Positions 31,951 through 43,500 of a stretch of DNA of 64,000 nt are shown one piece after another (position 1 is the first letter of the stretch; every line of letters starts with the position of its first letter). Under the pieces are notes generated by a model. The model worked only from the letters and a program-made list of their open reading frames with translations. It was not told the origin of the DNA and did not search any database. The stretch is from Nephrocerus scutellatus (taxonomy: Eukaryota > Arthropoda > Insecta > Diptera > Pipunculidae). The translations under genes and the position numbers were made by a program. The stretch is from NCBI GenBank assembly GCA_947095585.1, contig OX352762.1, forward strand, positions 45,756,829 through 45,820,828, written 5' to 3'.

Positions 31951-32553
31951 CTTTCAGGTTGCATATAATGTACTTAGGTAAGTGTATGATTGCTTATATC
32001 CTAATAATATATGCGTACATAACACGAAAACCCAAAGAAAGTAAGAATTATCAATTATAATTATAACTGTGATATAAGTGTATTTAATACGAAAATTAAT
32101 GGTAAGTTAAGAAGTATAAATCTAAATTACAATTCTTTCAGGTTGCATATAATGTACTTAGGTCAGTATATGATTGCTTATATCCTAATGATATATGCGT
32201 ACATAACACGAAAACCCAAAGAAAGTAAGAATTATCAATTATAATTATACCTGTGATATAAGGGTATTTAATACGAAATTAATGGTAAGTTAAGAAGTAT
32301 AAATCTAAATTATAATTCTTTCAGGTTACATATAATGTACTTAGGTAAGTATACGATTGCTTTTATCCTAATGATATATGCGTACATAACACGAAAACCC
32401 AAAGAAAGTAAAAATTATCAATTATAATTATAACTACGATATAAGGTATTTAATACGAAATTAATGGTAAGTTAAGAAGTATAAATCTAAGTTATAATTC
32501 TTTCAGGTTGCATATAATGTACTTAGGTAAGTGTATGATTGCTTATATCCTAA
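31951..32553. repeat. 183-bp satellite array, first copy
   Basis: The CTTTCAGGTTGCATATAATG-type start occurs at 31951, 32135, 32318 and 32500, giving units of 184, 183 and 182 bp and a partial fourth. Each unit contains ACACGAAAACCCAAAGAAAG and ATTATCAATTATAATTATA. The array ends in ATATCCTAAT where a plus-strand LOA 5' end begins. Confidence 0.9.
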
Positions 32554-32883
32554 TTGTCCCCTCACTATGGTAGGGGCCTTGACGTTGACGTGAGGGCTTA
32601 AGTTGCAAAGATTCATCCTACAAGCTGGGGATCTCCCTCGCTAGCAGGTTTGATGAGTAACGAACCAAGAACTACCGCCCCCTAATCCAGTGGTGTGATG
32701 CGACCCGTGCCCAGTGGACTGGTTGGTAGCCAGGGGTAACCGGCTATCGCAAACGTAAGCCCGTGGATACCTGCCGCCCTCCATGCGTATCGAGCCCTCC
32801 AGTACAAGAGGCTCTGGGCTGAAGGTAATATTTTCCTCAACACTCGTGGGAACTTAATGGAGAAAAAAAATAAATTTAACCTT
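32554..32883 (+). mobile_element. LOA-type LINE 5' end fragment
   Basis: Begins TTGTCCCCTCACTATGG and matches 34920-35249. It contains the GC-rich 5' region (GTTTGATGAGTAACGAACC, TAACCGGCTATCGCAAACG) and stops at about 32883, where the duplicated minus-strand cassette starts. Confidence 0.8.
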
Positions 32884-33932
32884 TGACAGTTCTACGTTCC
32901 ACCAAGGAACTTCATTACCCCCTTTGGGTGAACTCATCGGGCAGCTCGACCTATATGCGTCAGAGATTGCCCTATTCATTTCCACTGCTGCGCATTCTAG
33001 CTCGTACGGAAACCTGGTCACTCTTTGAACTGAAGCGTCTAGTAGATTGCTCTGTAAATAGATTTTTCCCAATTTGTCCTTCTGGGCTTTCTAATAACCC
33101 TTTCCCCTACGACCAACCCTTCCAATTTCCACTGCTGCGCATTCTAGCTCGTGCGGAAACCTGGTCACTCTTTGAACTGAAGCGTCTAGTAGATTGCTCT
33201 GTAAATAGATTTTTCCCAATTTGTCCTTCTGGGCTTTCTAATAACCCTTTCCCCTACGACCAACCCTTCCAATTCAAACAAAACTAATCTATGGTCTGAC
33301 AGAGTTGGTTCGGAAGAGACCCTCCACTTATTGAGTAAACGACTCACTGTCGGAGTTCCGAAGGTGATGTCGAGTACCTCTTCCCTAACCCTAGTCACGA
33401 ATGTTGGAATACTACTTACATTGTAAATATCTAGGTTTTCCTTCACCAAAAACTCTAAAAGGCACACCCCCTCTTATTTGTGTCGGTGCTCCCCCATTCT
33501 TCGTTATGTGCATTTGCATCGCACCCGACTAGTAGAGGTTTGCTAAGCCTTCGGCAATATTCTACCAGTTCCTGAATTTCTGGGAGCGGTATTTCATCCC
33601 TGTCCTCGGCAAAGTAGGCCGAAGCGATGACTATCTCCCGGTGCGTGCCGTCTACGTTAAACTGGCACTGCATTGCTACCACGTCCCGGGTTATAATTTC
33701 TGAAAGAGATAGATAATTAATACTATTTCTAACGACGATGCAGGCCCGTGGGCCCCACTTCATATATCACCTTTGCATCTCTGCAAGACAGACCACATAT
33801 CTGTCCCCTGTAGAACCAGGGTTCCTGGACCAGCACTAGCCCCAGATGTTGTTTGGTGAACGTCCTGGCCACACCGGTGGCTGCCCCTTTGGCCTTATGG
33901 GTGTTCACCTGAGCAATGCGTGTGCTGGTCAT
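32884..33932 (-). pseudogene. LOA-type endonuclease, duplicated fragment
   Basis: The same protein blocks as at 30671-31566: ATG at 33932, LVLVQEPWFYRGQICGL, IVIASAYFAEDRDEIPLPE, LLVGCDANAHNEEWGS, LDITFGTPTVSRLL and SDHRLVLFELEG. This copy keeps 18 bases near 33590 that the first copy lacks, and so retains the DANAH block in frame. It is cut off before the RT and carries the internal 153-bp duplication. Confidence 0.85.
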
Positions 33933-34316
33933 GATTTAGTTATCTGAAGAGGGCAGCTGCCCCTCTCCACGTTGAAAGGGTTGGAGCATGTGCCTTAATC
34001 ATCCCTGGCCTGAAGTGGACGCCGTCGAAGCCAATTTTGACTTCCCAGACCAGCGCCACCTCATCCAGGATGGATTCTTCCAAAGCTGCCAACTGCTCTT
34101 GGGTCAGAGTCTCCTCCGGATCATGCTCCGCGAGGATAGCGACCCTGACTTACTTAATGGCCTCCGCATAGCTAGGCTGAGAGCCCCCGCTACCCCCGAA
34201 GGGGGCACTGGTCGACTGCCCGGTGCCCTCCATCAATCTCTTGTCCTCCCTAAGTGGTGGAGTGAGGACCGATGGCCCCCTCTTCACCCCCTGTGGAATG
34301 ACGACGGTGGGAAATT
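33933..34316 (-). pseudogene. LOA-type ORF1 fragment, duplicated
   Basis: Corresponds to 31567-31950 with an offset of 2366. The stop after AIK is present as in the first copy, while the second stop is absent (LTQEQLAAL). It ends at the start of the satellite array. Confidence 0.6.
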
Positions 34317-34919
34317 CTTTCAGGTTGCATATAATGTACTTAGGTAAGTGTATGATTGCTTATATCCTAATAATATATGCGTACATAACACGAAAACCCA
34401 AAGAAAGTAAGAATTATCAATTATAATTATAACTGTGATATAAGTGTATTTAATACGAAAATTAATGGTAAGTTAAGAAGTATAAATCTAAATTACAATT
34501 TTTTCTGGTTGCATATAATGTACTTAGGTCAGTATATGATTGCCTATATCCTAATGATATATGCGTACATAACACGAAAACCCAAAGAAAGTAAGAATTA
34601 TCAATTATAATTATACCTGTGATATAAGGGTATTTAATACGAAATTAATGGTAAGTTAAGAATATAAATCTAAATTATAATTCTTTCAGGTTACATATAA
34701 TGTACTTAGGTAAGTATACGATTGCTTTTATCCTAATGATATATGCGTACATAACACGAAAACACAAAGAAAGTAAAAATTATCAATTATAATTATAACT
34801 ACGATACAAGGTATTTAATACGAAATTAATGGTAAGTTAAGAATTATAAATCTAAATTATAATTCTTTCAGGTTGCATATAATGTACTTAGGTAAGTGTA
34901 TGATTGCTTATATCCTAAT
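34317..34919. repeat. 183-bp satellite array, second copy
   Basis: Matches 31951-32553 unit by unit with a few substitutions and single-base deletions. It ends at ATATCCTAAT directly before the plus-strand LOA. Confidence 0.9.
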
Positions 34920-35269
34920 TGTCCCCTCACTATGGTAGGGGCCTTGACGTTGGCGTGAGGGCTTAAGTTGCAAAGATTCATCCTACAAGCTGGGGATCTC
35001 CCTCGCTAGCAGGTTTGATGAGTAACGAACCAAGAACTACCGCCCCCTAATCCAGTGGTGTGATGCGACCCGTGCCCAGTGGACTGGTTGGTAGCCAGGG
35101 GTAACCGGCTATCGCAAACGTGAGCCCGTGGATACCTGCCGCCCTCCATGCGTATCGAGCCCTCCAGTACAAGAGGCTCTGGGCTGAAGGTAATATTTTC
35201 CTCAACACTCGTGGGAACTTAATGGAGAAAAAAAATAAATTTAACCTTTATATATTGACGCAGGGCATG

Positions 35270-35836
35270 CCCGCGTCGGTAGCAGCGGATCAAGCTAAGC
35301 GGATGCTTCGCGACGAACCTTGGGGGAACCGACTATTATGTCGGTGTTTCTGCAACGTAGCAATCGGCAGGGGATGGAACGCTCCATCTCCCTGATTGGA
35401 GCACAGAATGAGGGACTCCACGTAGATATGTGGAAGGTCATCGGCTGTCGAGAGGAAAGGGGTGGAGTATTCGCCACAATTTCCATAGACTCCCGTAGCA
35501 GAGATGTCATAAAAGAGGCAGGTCACTCCATAAGATACCGGTATGGGAAGATATCGGTGGGTGGCCTGACGAAGAAAGTAAACTCACAGGTGGAGAAGGG
35601 GCAGAAAGACCCCCCCCGCCCTAGCAGCAGATGACCCCAAGGGGGCAGGTACGATGGATATGGAAGGAGAAGCGGGAGCAGAAGAGGTACCCATTATGGA
35701 AGACCTTCCCAAACCGGACATTGTACTAGACGAGCTGGAGGCGATCCGACAGCTAGAGGAGGCTGAGTTGCTGGAGGAGATTCAACACCTCGAACTAAAG
35801 ACTGGAGAGGGGCAGCTGCCCTCTTCAGATAACTAA
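35270..35836 (+). pseudogene. LOA-type ORF1 with DUF4780-like domain
   Basis: The frame 35320-35634 contains LHVDMWKVIGCREERG, VFATISIDSRSRDVIKEAG and IRYRYGKISVGG, which fits the second half of a DUF4780-type domain. The frame changes at the run of eight C near 35609-35617. Coding then continues as the acidic segment 35654-35836 (LDELEAIRQLEEAELLEEIQ), predicted coiled coil, to TAA at 35834-35836. ORF2 starts three bases later. ORF1 proteins usually bind the LINE RNA; the domain call is by eye. Confidence 0.55.
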
Positions 35837-35839
35837 ATC

Positions 35840-36557
35840 ATGACCAGCACACGCATTGCTCAGGTGAACACCCATAAGGCCAAAGGGGCAGCCGCCGTGG
35901 TGGCCAGGACGTTCACCAAACAACATCTGGGGCTAGTGCTGGTCTAGGAACCCTGGTTCTACAGGGGACAGATATGTGGTCTGTCTTGCAGAGATGCAAA
36001 GGTGATATATGAAGTGGGGCACACGGGCCTGCATCGTCGTTAGAAACAGTATTAATTATCTATCTCTTTCAGAATTTATAACCCGGGACGTGGTAGCAAT
36101 CCAGTGCCAGTTTAACGTAGACGGCACGCACCGGGAGATAGTCATCGCTTCGGCCTACTTTGCCGGGAACTGCCCCCAGAAATTCAGGAACTGGTAGAAT
36201 ATTGCCGAAGGCTTAGCAAACCTCTACTAATTGGGTGCGATGCAAATGCACATAACGAAGAATGGGGGAGCACTGACACAAATAAGAGGGGAGGGGTGCC
36301 TTTTAGAGTTTTTGGTGAAGGAAAACCTAGATATTTACAATGTAAGTAGTATTCCAACACTCGTGACTAGGGATAGGGAAGAGGTACTCGACATCACCTT
36401 CGGAACTCCGACAGTGAGTCGTTTACTCAATAAGTGGAGGGTCTCCTCCAAACTAACTCTGTCAGACCATAGATTAATTTTGTTTGAATTGGGAGGGTTG
36501 GTCGTAGGGGAAAGGGGACAAAGGGGACCCCAGAAGGACAAATTGGGAAAAATTTAA
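35840..36557 (+). pseudogene. LOA-type endonuclease, right copy
   Basis: ATG at 35840 opens THKAKGAAAVVARTFTKQHL. The catalytic region LVLVQEPW of the left copy has become LVLV-stop-EPW (TAG near 35946). The blocks DVVAIQCQF (36009-36197), CDANAHNEEWG and LDITFGTPTVSRLL with LSDHRLILFELGG (36231-36557) follow in shifted frames. Confidence 0.85.
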
Positions 36558-36852
36558 AATCTATTTACAGAGCAATCTACTACACGCTTCAGTTCAAAGA
36601 GTGACCAGGTTCCCGCACGAGCTAGAATGCGCAGCAGTGGAAATGAATAGGGCAATCTCTGACGCATATGAGTCGAGCTGCCCGATGAGTTAACCCAAAG
36701 GGGGTAATGAAGTTCCTTGGTGGAACGTAGAACTGTCAGCCCATCGAAGGCAGGTAAGAAAACTTTTCAAGAGAAACCATGAAGGTGAGTTCACAGAAAA
36801 CGAAGAGTAGAGAGCTCTCCTCCTCCTGAGAAGTCACTTCCCGGGGAGTACG

Positions 36853-38037
36853 GTGAACAGTACCGAACCTGATAGGGGGTTAAACTATCGAAGATTTAGT
36901 AGAGAAGACTGGAAGAAAGCCTCGGAGATATGCACTGAGCGAAGAATCCGGTGGGCAGTTAAAAGCTTCCAGCCCTTTAAATTAGCAGGTGTGGATGGGA
37001 CAATCCCAGCAGTCATGCAAATGGGGCTATACAATCTCCTCCCATACCTACTGAGAATATTTAGAAGTAGTTTAGCACTCGGGTACATTCCGAAAAGCTG
37101 GAGAAGGGATCGGGTGGTATTTATACCTAAGGTAGGGAAGAAGGATCCCACACACCCAAAGTCTTACAGACCAATCAGTCTCACTTCGTTTGTCCTAAAG
37201 ACTATCGAAAAGGTTATCGACAACTATGTAAGGTCGACTATACTGGTAAAAGAACCACTGCATTCCAGTCAACACGCATACGGGCAGATCTACGGAGACC
37301 GCACTGTGGGAACTGACGGAAAGCATAGAGGGCTCCCTCGCCAGTAAGGAAATCGCTCTATGCGCCTTCCTAGATATCGAAGGGGCGTTTGACAACGCAT
37401 CACATGAGGCGATAAGAAATGCTCTGGAGAAGAAAACAGTAGACGGCACAATCAGTAAATGTATGTGCGAGATGTTAATCACAGAACAGCAGAAACCATA
37501 GTCGGTGACAAAATCATTATGGTTAACACAACAAGAGGGTGTTGTGCTGTTGTTGTACTTTGGAGCATCCTTGTAGACAAACTACTTCAGCGACTAGCTG
37601 AAGCAGGAACTGTATCCCAGGGTTACGTGGACGATATAGTCATTGTGGCCAGGGGAAAGTTCGAGGAAGTTCTATGTGACATAGTTCAAAATGGATTAAA
37701 TATCACAAGCAGATGGTGCCATGAGGTGGGACTTAGGGTGAACCCAAGCAAAACCACACTGGTTCCCTTCACCAACAGAAGAAAATTGGGGCGAATGGGA
37801 CCAATAACCCTCAATGGCGAAGTGATCTCAATCAGCGAAGAGGTCAAGTACCTTGGTCTGATATTAGACAAGAGACTGCTATGGAATAAACATCAGCAGG
37901 CAGTAATAAAAAAATCTAAGAGAGCGCTCATGGTGTGCAGAAGGGTGGCAGGCAAATCATGGGGAGTAAGCACCAAAATAATGCACTGGATAGACACTAT
38001 GATAGTTATACCAATGAGCAGTGGCATGGGCAGGTAG
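36853..38037 (+). pseudogene. LOA-type reverse transcriptase, right copy
   Basis: Frames 36853-37347 (EDWKKASEICTERRIRWAV, LAGVDGTIPAVMQMG, SYRPISLTSFVLKTIEK) and 37459-38037 (catalytic GYVDDIVIVARG, VNPSKTTLVPFTNRRKLG). The PQG motif is damaged: the left copy has TTRGCPQGGVLSPLMWSIL, while here it is TTRGCCAVVVLWSIL. The DIEGAFDN block near 37375-37400 is out of frame. There is no MITE here. Confidence 0.87.
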
Positions 38038-39058
38038 AACCAAGCTAAGCACCACAAGGAGAGAATTGGAAAGGGTACAAAGGCTAGCTTGTGTCCTAAT
38101 CACAGGAGCTATGAGGACCTGCCCAACGGCGGGTATGGAGGTAACCATTGGGCTACTCCCGCTGCATATAGTGGTAGAGGGCAAATCCAATGAAACTATA
38201 GTACGCCTGACCAAGGTTGGCTGCTTCACGGGCAGCAGAGCGGGGAGATTAATGAAATCACTATCCAAGCTAACCCCTGTGGCATGCATGCCATGTGACA
38301 ACATGGTGCAAAAGCTTGAGTTCAAAAAGAACTATGAGGTCAAACTAAGCACCAAGACGGACTTCAGGTCCGAAACAGATTACAAGATACATCCAGGAAC
38401 TATAAAATGGTACATAGATGGATCAAAGAAGGCGGATGTCACAGGTGCGGGGGTAATAGGGCTACGAACCAAGTACTCTGAAGCAATGGGCCATTATCCA
38501 AGTATCTTCCAGGCAGAGGTTCACGCCATCGAAAGATGCGCTCAATTCAATCTGGATAGGAAGTACATGAGGCAGGAAATAGCCATCATGTCAGACAGCC
38601 AAGCTGCGCTAAAAGCTTTAGATGCATTCCACACCACATCTAGGCTGGTGGAAGAATGCAAAGCAAAGTTGAACAAACTTGGTGTAGACAACAAAGTAAA
38701 GTTGTACTGGGTGCCGGGACACATCCCTACATCGGTAAGAAACAAGCCGACAAGCTCACAAACAAAGGGGCAGAGACTCCACTAGTAGGGCCGGAACTCT
38801 TTTGTGGAATTGGGTACCGTATTATGCGTGAAGAATTACACAATATAGGTAAAGAAACCGCTTCATTAAGGTGGGAGGAACTCCCAGGTCTACGGCAAGC
38901 GAAGGAAATGTTTGGTGGCTATAACCCAAAGAGGTCCCGATCAATAATGGGACTAAGTAGGGGTAATGTTAAAATCATTACGGGGTTCCTAAGAGGGCAC
39001 TGCAGGTTGAAGGGACACCTAAAGAAATTTAAATTAGAAGAGGATGACAGGATTTCGG
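38021..39058 (+). pseudogene. LOA-type RNase H, right copy
   Basis: Frame 38021-38785 keeps IKWYIDGSKKADVTGAGV, FQAEVHAIERCAQFN and IMSDSQAALKALDAF. A frameshift falls just after YWVPGHI, and the rest (ADKLTNKGAETPLVGPE) is in 38656-39099. The last 40 codons of that frame lie in the inverted Mag-like element and are fused by the junction at 39058. Confidence 0.85.
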
Positions 39059-39965
39059 CTTCTACCCATTTTTCTCGAGTAGAATATTCTCTGGCGTAGA
39101 CAGCATCACCGGACTTAAACTTGGTTGCTTTATACGATTCATGATGATGAACATCTGGTAACAGAGCTGACAAAAGCGTTCGATGTTGCCTACCATGAAG
39201 ATATTCAGCTGGAGACTTTCCTGTCTCATTGGGTGATGCACGATACGTTGATAAAAACGTCTGTAGGGCATTGTCACAGTTATCACTATTGCCCTCTTCT
39301 AAAATCTTACTTAACGAAGTTTTGAAGGTTCGAACCATTCTTTCGGCAGCTCCATTCGATTCAGGATTAAACAGAGAAGACGTTAAGTGTTGAATTGAAT
39401 GCGATGTGCAGAATTCATTAAATTCTTTCGACACAAACTGAGTTCCGTTGTCGCTCACACCTGTTTTTGGTAACCCCTCTATCGCAAAAATTGACTTGAG
39501 TGCGGTGATTGTTGCCGTTGACGTCGACGAACTCATTTTAATTACCCACGGGATCCTCGAAAAGGCGTCCACGACTATAAGCCACATTTTGCCTAGAAAT
39601 GGACCCGCATAGTCCAGATGAATTCTTTACCAAGGAGAGTTTGGAGTTGGCCAACTACTATACTCTTTAGATGAACGACTTGAATGTAGTTGACACGCTT
39701 TACAATTGGCAACAATCTTTTCAATATCCTGGTCTATTCCAGGCCACCAGCAATATTGGCGTGACATTTGCTTCATACGACTAACACCCCAGTGTCCTGT
39801 ATGCAGCATTGAAAGAACTCTGTATTGAATCTTGGGTGGAACAACTACTCTTGTATGCTTTGACTGAAAAAGAATAACGTTAGCACAAACACAATGTTCT
39901 AGTAAAATAAGGCAGGATGGCTTGATAATCATCTCTTTTATGATTGAGTTTTGTGGGCCAACCAT
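39059..39965 (-). pseudogene. Mag-like integrase, right copy
   Basis: Frame 39627-39965 has the zinc region (HTGHWGVSRMKQMSRQYCWW and CKACQLHSSRSS). Frame 38919-39587 has LIVVDAFSRIPWVIKMSS, GVSDNGTQFVSKEFNEF and the Glu block NGAAERMVRTFKTSLSK. It also holds the segment ASPNETGKSPAEYLHG, which the left copy has lost. The frame crosses the 39058 junction into LOA sequence. Confidence 0.88.
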
Positions 39966-40194
39966 ACTGAAAGTATTTAAAAACGCTTAGAGAGTGCTGT
40001 CCTGGGAAGACGCTTCGGCTACAGTTTTGCTTGTGATCGGGAAGTTTTCTAATACCGCGTTGTACACCGTGTCAACACCTACCTCGTCTTGTTCTTCTTC
40101 GTCAAATTTCGTGTCAGGCCCAACCGTCAATCTAGATAAGCAGTCAGCGTTGCAGTGCTGTTTTGTAGACCGGTATCGTATTTTCTAGTTGTAG

Positions 40195-41461
40195 TTCATA
40201 AGAATTATAGCATACCTTTGCAATCTGTGGATAGTCATTTCAGGCAGTTTTTTATTTGGTTGAAAAATTGTGATTAGGGGCTTGTGGTCCGTGATGAGTT
40301 CAAATTCACAACCGTACAAATATTGGTTGAATTTGCGCACGCCAAATATTATAGACAGTGCCTCTTTCTCAATTTGGCTTTACCTTTTTTGGCTGTCTGT
40401 TAGAGTTTTTGAGGCGAAGGCAATCGGGTGTTCAGAACCATCAGGGAGGATATGTGACAAGACTGCCCCAACACCGTGCGAAGAGGCGTCAGTTGCGGGT
40501 GTCACCGGATACTGTTCAGAAAAATGCACCAAACAAGACACATTCGTAATTTTATTTTTTAGTTTTTCAAACGCAGTTTTTTGAGTTTGTCCCCATACAA
40601 ACTCTAGATCATTTCTTCTTAGAAAATTTAAGGTACGGCAAGCTGAGCAAAATTTTCAATATATTGATTATAGTAGTTTATCTTGCCAATAAAAGCTTCG
40701 AGCCCTTTCACGTCTACAGGAGCAGGCAAGTTCACTAGAGCCTTTACGCGCTCATCAGAGGGTCTCTTGCCTTTGGCGTCGATGACATGGCCCAGGTACT
40801 GTATCTTTTCCTGCGCAAATACACATTTTTCTAACTTGCAGGTAAGGCCATGCTGCTCTAGTCGCTCTAGAAAGGTTTTTAGATTCTGAAGATGTTCTGC
40901 ATTGTTTCTTCCCGAAATAATGATGTCATCCACATATGCACCACAACAATCTAATCCAGTTAATAATTGATCGATATACTGCTGGAATATAGCAGTTGAG
41001 CAAGCTGCACCAAATGGCAATCTTTGTATTTGATACAAACCGAACTAAGTGCTAATTACAAATATTTGTTTGGACTGATCGTCCAAGGGGATCTGCAAAT
41101 ATGCATCCGATAGATCAAATTTCGTAAAAAATTGGCAACCATGCAGCTGATGGCACAACTCTTCAAACCTTGGAAAGGGATACCCGTGTACTTCCAGTTG
41201 TGGATTTAAAGAAGCTTTAAAATCGCCACATATGCGAACTGATCCGTTAGGTTTGGGAACCACAACAATGGAAGCAGCCCATTGACACGTCTGAATTGGC
41301 TTCAATATATTTAATTCTTCCAATCGGTTAAGTTCAGTTTTGACAACGGCCTTTTGTGAAAACGGCAGTGGACGATATTTAAAATATTTTGGTTGAGCAC
41401 CTTCTTTCAAACTTACGTGAGCTTTAAATAACTTACTGCAGCCTAAATTGTTATTAAACAC
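40195..41461 (-). pseudogene. Mag-like RT and RNase H, right copy
   Basis: The RT frames 41045-41461 and 40628-41038 encode the same residues as the left arm, including AYVDDIIIS. The RNase H region continues down to about 40195 with the same two internal stops. This near identity over more than 1.2 kb is a main argument for a recent inverted duplication. Confidence 0.92.
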
Positions 41462-42954
41462 CTTTTGATGCTTTGCATCAGCTTTGCATCAGCTTGCAAT
41501 TTGTCTACCGAATCTGACGTTGATGACAAAAAGTTAACTTCAATGTCAGCTAAGCCTACGCAAAACTTAAGCGCATCAAACCAATCGAGCCCTAAAATAT
41601 TACTACCTTTGGAGCTGTCAGCGACTAAAAGTGGTAATTCTGTCACTTTACCTTTCATCATCACCTTCACCTGAATAACACCACGAATCGGAATATTCTC
41701 ACCACCATACGATTTGAGAACCTTTGTTGTATCCGTAACCAACAATGGAGCGGGTTGCTCCAGTATCAAATTGGAATTGCATGTGTCTGTCATTAACTGT
41801 GAGAGCTATAAACATCTTATTTCCCCTTCTATCGGTCTCGGTTTGCTTATTTCCACAAACCAAGTACTGTCGAAACAGCGTTCTTTGTCTGTCTTGCATG
41901 CTCCTTTTCTTCTGCACTGTACACTGAATGCACACTCTGTCTTGTCAAAAGTGCCCTGATGCCTTTTTCTTGAACGACCACGGTTCATGGCGCGATAACG
42001 AGACTTTTCTCTATGCCACCTTGCCTGTCTAATTCTTTAACTACCACTTAAGCACACATTGCTTATATGACCTTTACGATTGCATAGATTACAGACTGAA
42101 TCTAAATGCCTGCACTGACTACGATCGTGATTGACTCCACAGTTAATACATGATTTGCGATCTGAATAATTTTTTGTATTTGACTTACTTTGGTTGCCGA
42201 AACGTGATTCCTTTTTTGTCACCTGATTTACTTCATGTGTTGCTGTGGCTGTTGCTTCTTTACTCGTATTCTTCATTATGTTTGATGCTATTTGTGTTTC
42301 TTCGAAGGCAGCTGCTATAGCCTCCACTTCTTCCAACGTAGGGTTTTTCTTCTGCGTCGCTGCTGATCTGACATGATCATGGGGGGTGTAGAATGTGATC
42401 ATATCTCTTATCATGAACTCCGCATATGATTTTTTGCAGCTCTCATTTGTGCAAACAAAACTGCACTGCCTTGCTAGCCCTCTAAGATCAGCTATCCAGT
42501 CTCCATATGACTGGCCCGACGTCATTTTGTGCCGTAAGAAATTACAGCGAGATGCCAGCACGTGTAATTTTTGTTCAAAGTGTTTTGTTAGTTTACCAAT
42601 TATGTCTTTAAATGAATGTGTACTTACGCCATCTGTTTCCATTAATTTATTGAGCAACTCATTGATAAAAGTACCACATGATGAAAGAAAATGTGCTTTT
42701 TTTAAATTATCGTGTTCGATACAGTACGCAGAAAAGTGCTGTTGGAGCTAAAGGATGTAGGCTTCCCACTTATCTTTCTGTTCATCAAAAGCTCGAAATT
42801 GCGGAATTGCGTTGGATGACACTTGATTAGAACTTGCCGCTTTGATAACCTCTTCCATCGTCTTCTTGTTATCCTCCATCAGCTTTTCCATCCATTCTTG
42901 CTGTTGCTTAAGAACTCTTTTAAGCGCGTTTTCGTCCATAATCCTCGTCGCCAA
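41443..42954 (-). pseudogene. Mag-like gag and protease, right copy
   Basis: The start region (42748-42954) keeps the 4 bases lost in the left arm and reads through KDKWEAYIL before a TAG. The gag core and knuckles are in 42037-42657 (CINCGVNHDRSQC, in which the second residue after Cys differs from the left arm). The protease zone is broken by deletions, with FQFDTGATRSIVGYGY in 41699-41935 and the remainder in 41443-41793. Confidence 0.88.
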
Positions 42955-42955
42955 A

Positions 42956-43189
42956 TGTTATGATTACAATTTTATTATATATTAGATAGTAAGACTTAAA
43001 ACAAATTTAATGTAACAAGAACAAAAGGTTGAGTTTAATTATACAATTATGAATTCAGATGTGTTTCTCTATGCAGCCAAAGAAGAAGTGGCCGCTCGTA
43101 TGATGATGATGCGGTTGTGCTACCATAGCCAGCTTAATTTTGTTTTAGCATCGCGTAGTTGGTAGCATTGTACTTTATAGGGTGCATCA
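42956..43189 (-). repeat. 5' LTR of the inverted Mag-like element
   Basis: Complement of the LTR at 22771-23001, flanked outside by CTAAT. The primer binding site complement (ATCCTCGTCGCCA) is at 42941-42953. Confidence 0.92.
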
Positions 43190-43500
43190 CTAATGATATA
43201 TGCGTATATAACACGAAAACCCAAAGAAAGTAAGAATTATCAATTATAATTAAAACTGTGATATAAAGGTATTTAATACGAAAATTAATGATAAATAGGC
43301 GGTATTGATTATAATTATAAATAGTTTAGTTTGCAATGATGTAATTAGATGCGTTGATAACTGCTTATATCCTAATGATATAAGGGTATTTAATACGAAA
43401 ATTAAAGTTAAATAGGCGGTATCGTTTATAATTATAAATGGCTTAGCTTGTAAATATTATACTCAGATAAGTAGGCAAGTGCTTATGTTCAGTGTAGTAT
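43190..43500. repeat. AT-rich satellite-like repeats, right arm
   Basis: The inverted match of 22430-22770. It includes ACACGAAAACCCAAAGAAAG and two AAATAGGCGGTAT boxes. The first 40 bases are the same as the core of the 183-bp satellite. Confidence 0.8.

Larger units (their letters stand above)
30671..35246. repeat. Tandem duplication of the palindrome centre
   Basis: 30671-32883 is repeated as 32884-35246 with an offset of 2366 for most of its length. The duplicated cassette contains minus-strand LOA endonuclease, ORF1 fragment, satellite array and the first 330 bp of a plus-strand LOA. The second copy has an additional internal 153-bp duplication (about 32973-33125 and 33126-33278). Matching points include 31622 with 33988 and 31397 with 33763. 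Confidence 0.9.
34920..39058 (+). mobile_element. LOA-type LINE, right copy, 3' truncated
   Basis: Starts at TTGTCCCCTCAC after the satellite and runs through a 5' leader, ORF1, endonuclease, RT and RNase H. It stops at 39058, where the inverted Mag-like element begins inside its integrase. The 3' tail seen in the left copy is missing, so a deletion of several hundred bases occurred at this junction. Many residues are shared with the left copy, but each has its own lesions. Confidence 0.87.
39059..43189 (-). mobile_element. Mag-like LTR element, inverted copy, 3' truncated
   Basis: The inverted partner of 22771-26893. Its 5' LTR is at 42956-43189, followed outward by CTAAT (43190-43194), the complement of the ATTAG target duplication. 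The 3' 660 bp including the second LTR are missing at 39059. It shares with the left copy the stops at 41045-41047 and 40628-40630 and two in RNase H. Its own lesions include a TAG at 42748-42750 in gag and several deletions between 41700 and 41960. Confidence 0.92.

Noticed and set aside
32600..32800. GC-rich stretch that looks like ribosomal DNA (also 34960-35170)
   Set aside because: It does not match rRNA core sequences I know and is continuous with the LOA 5' leader and ORF1.
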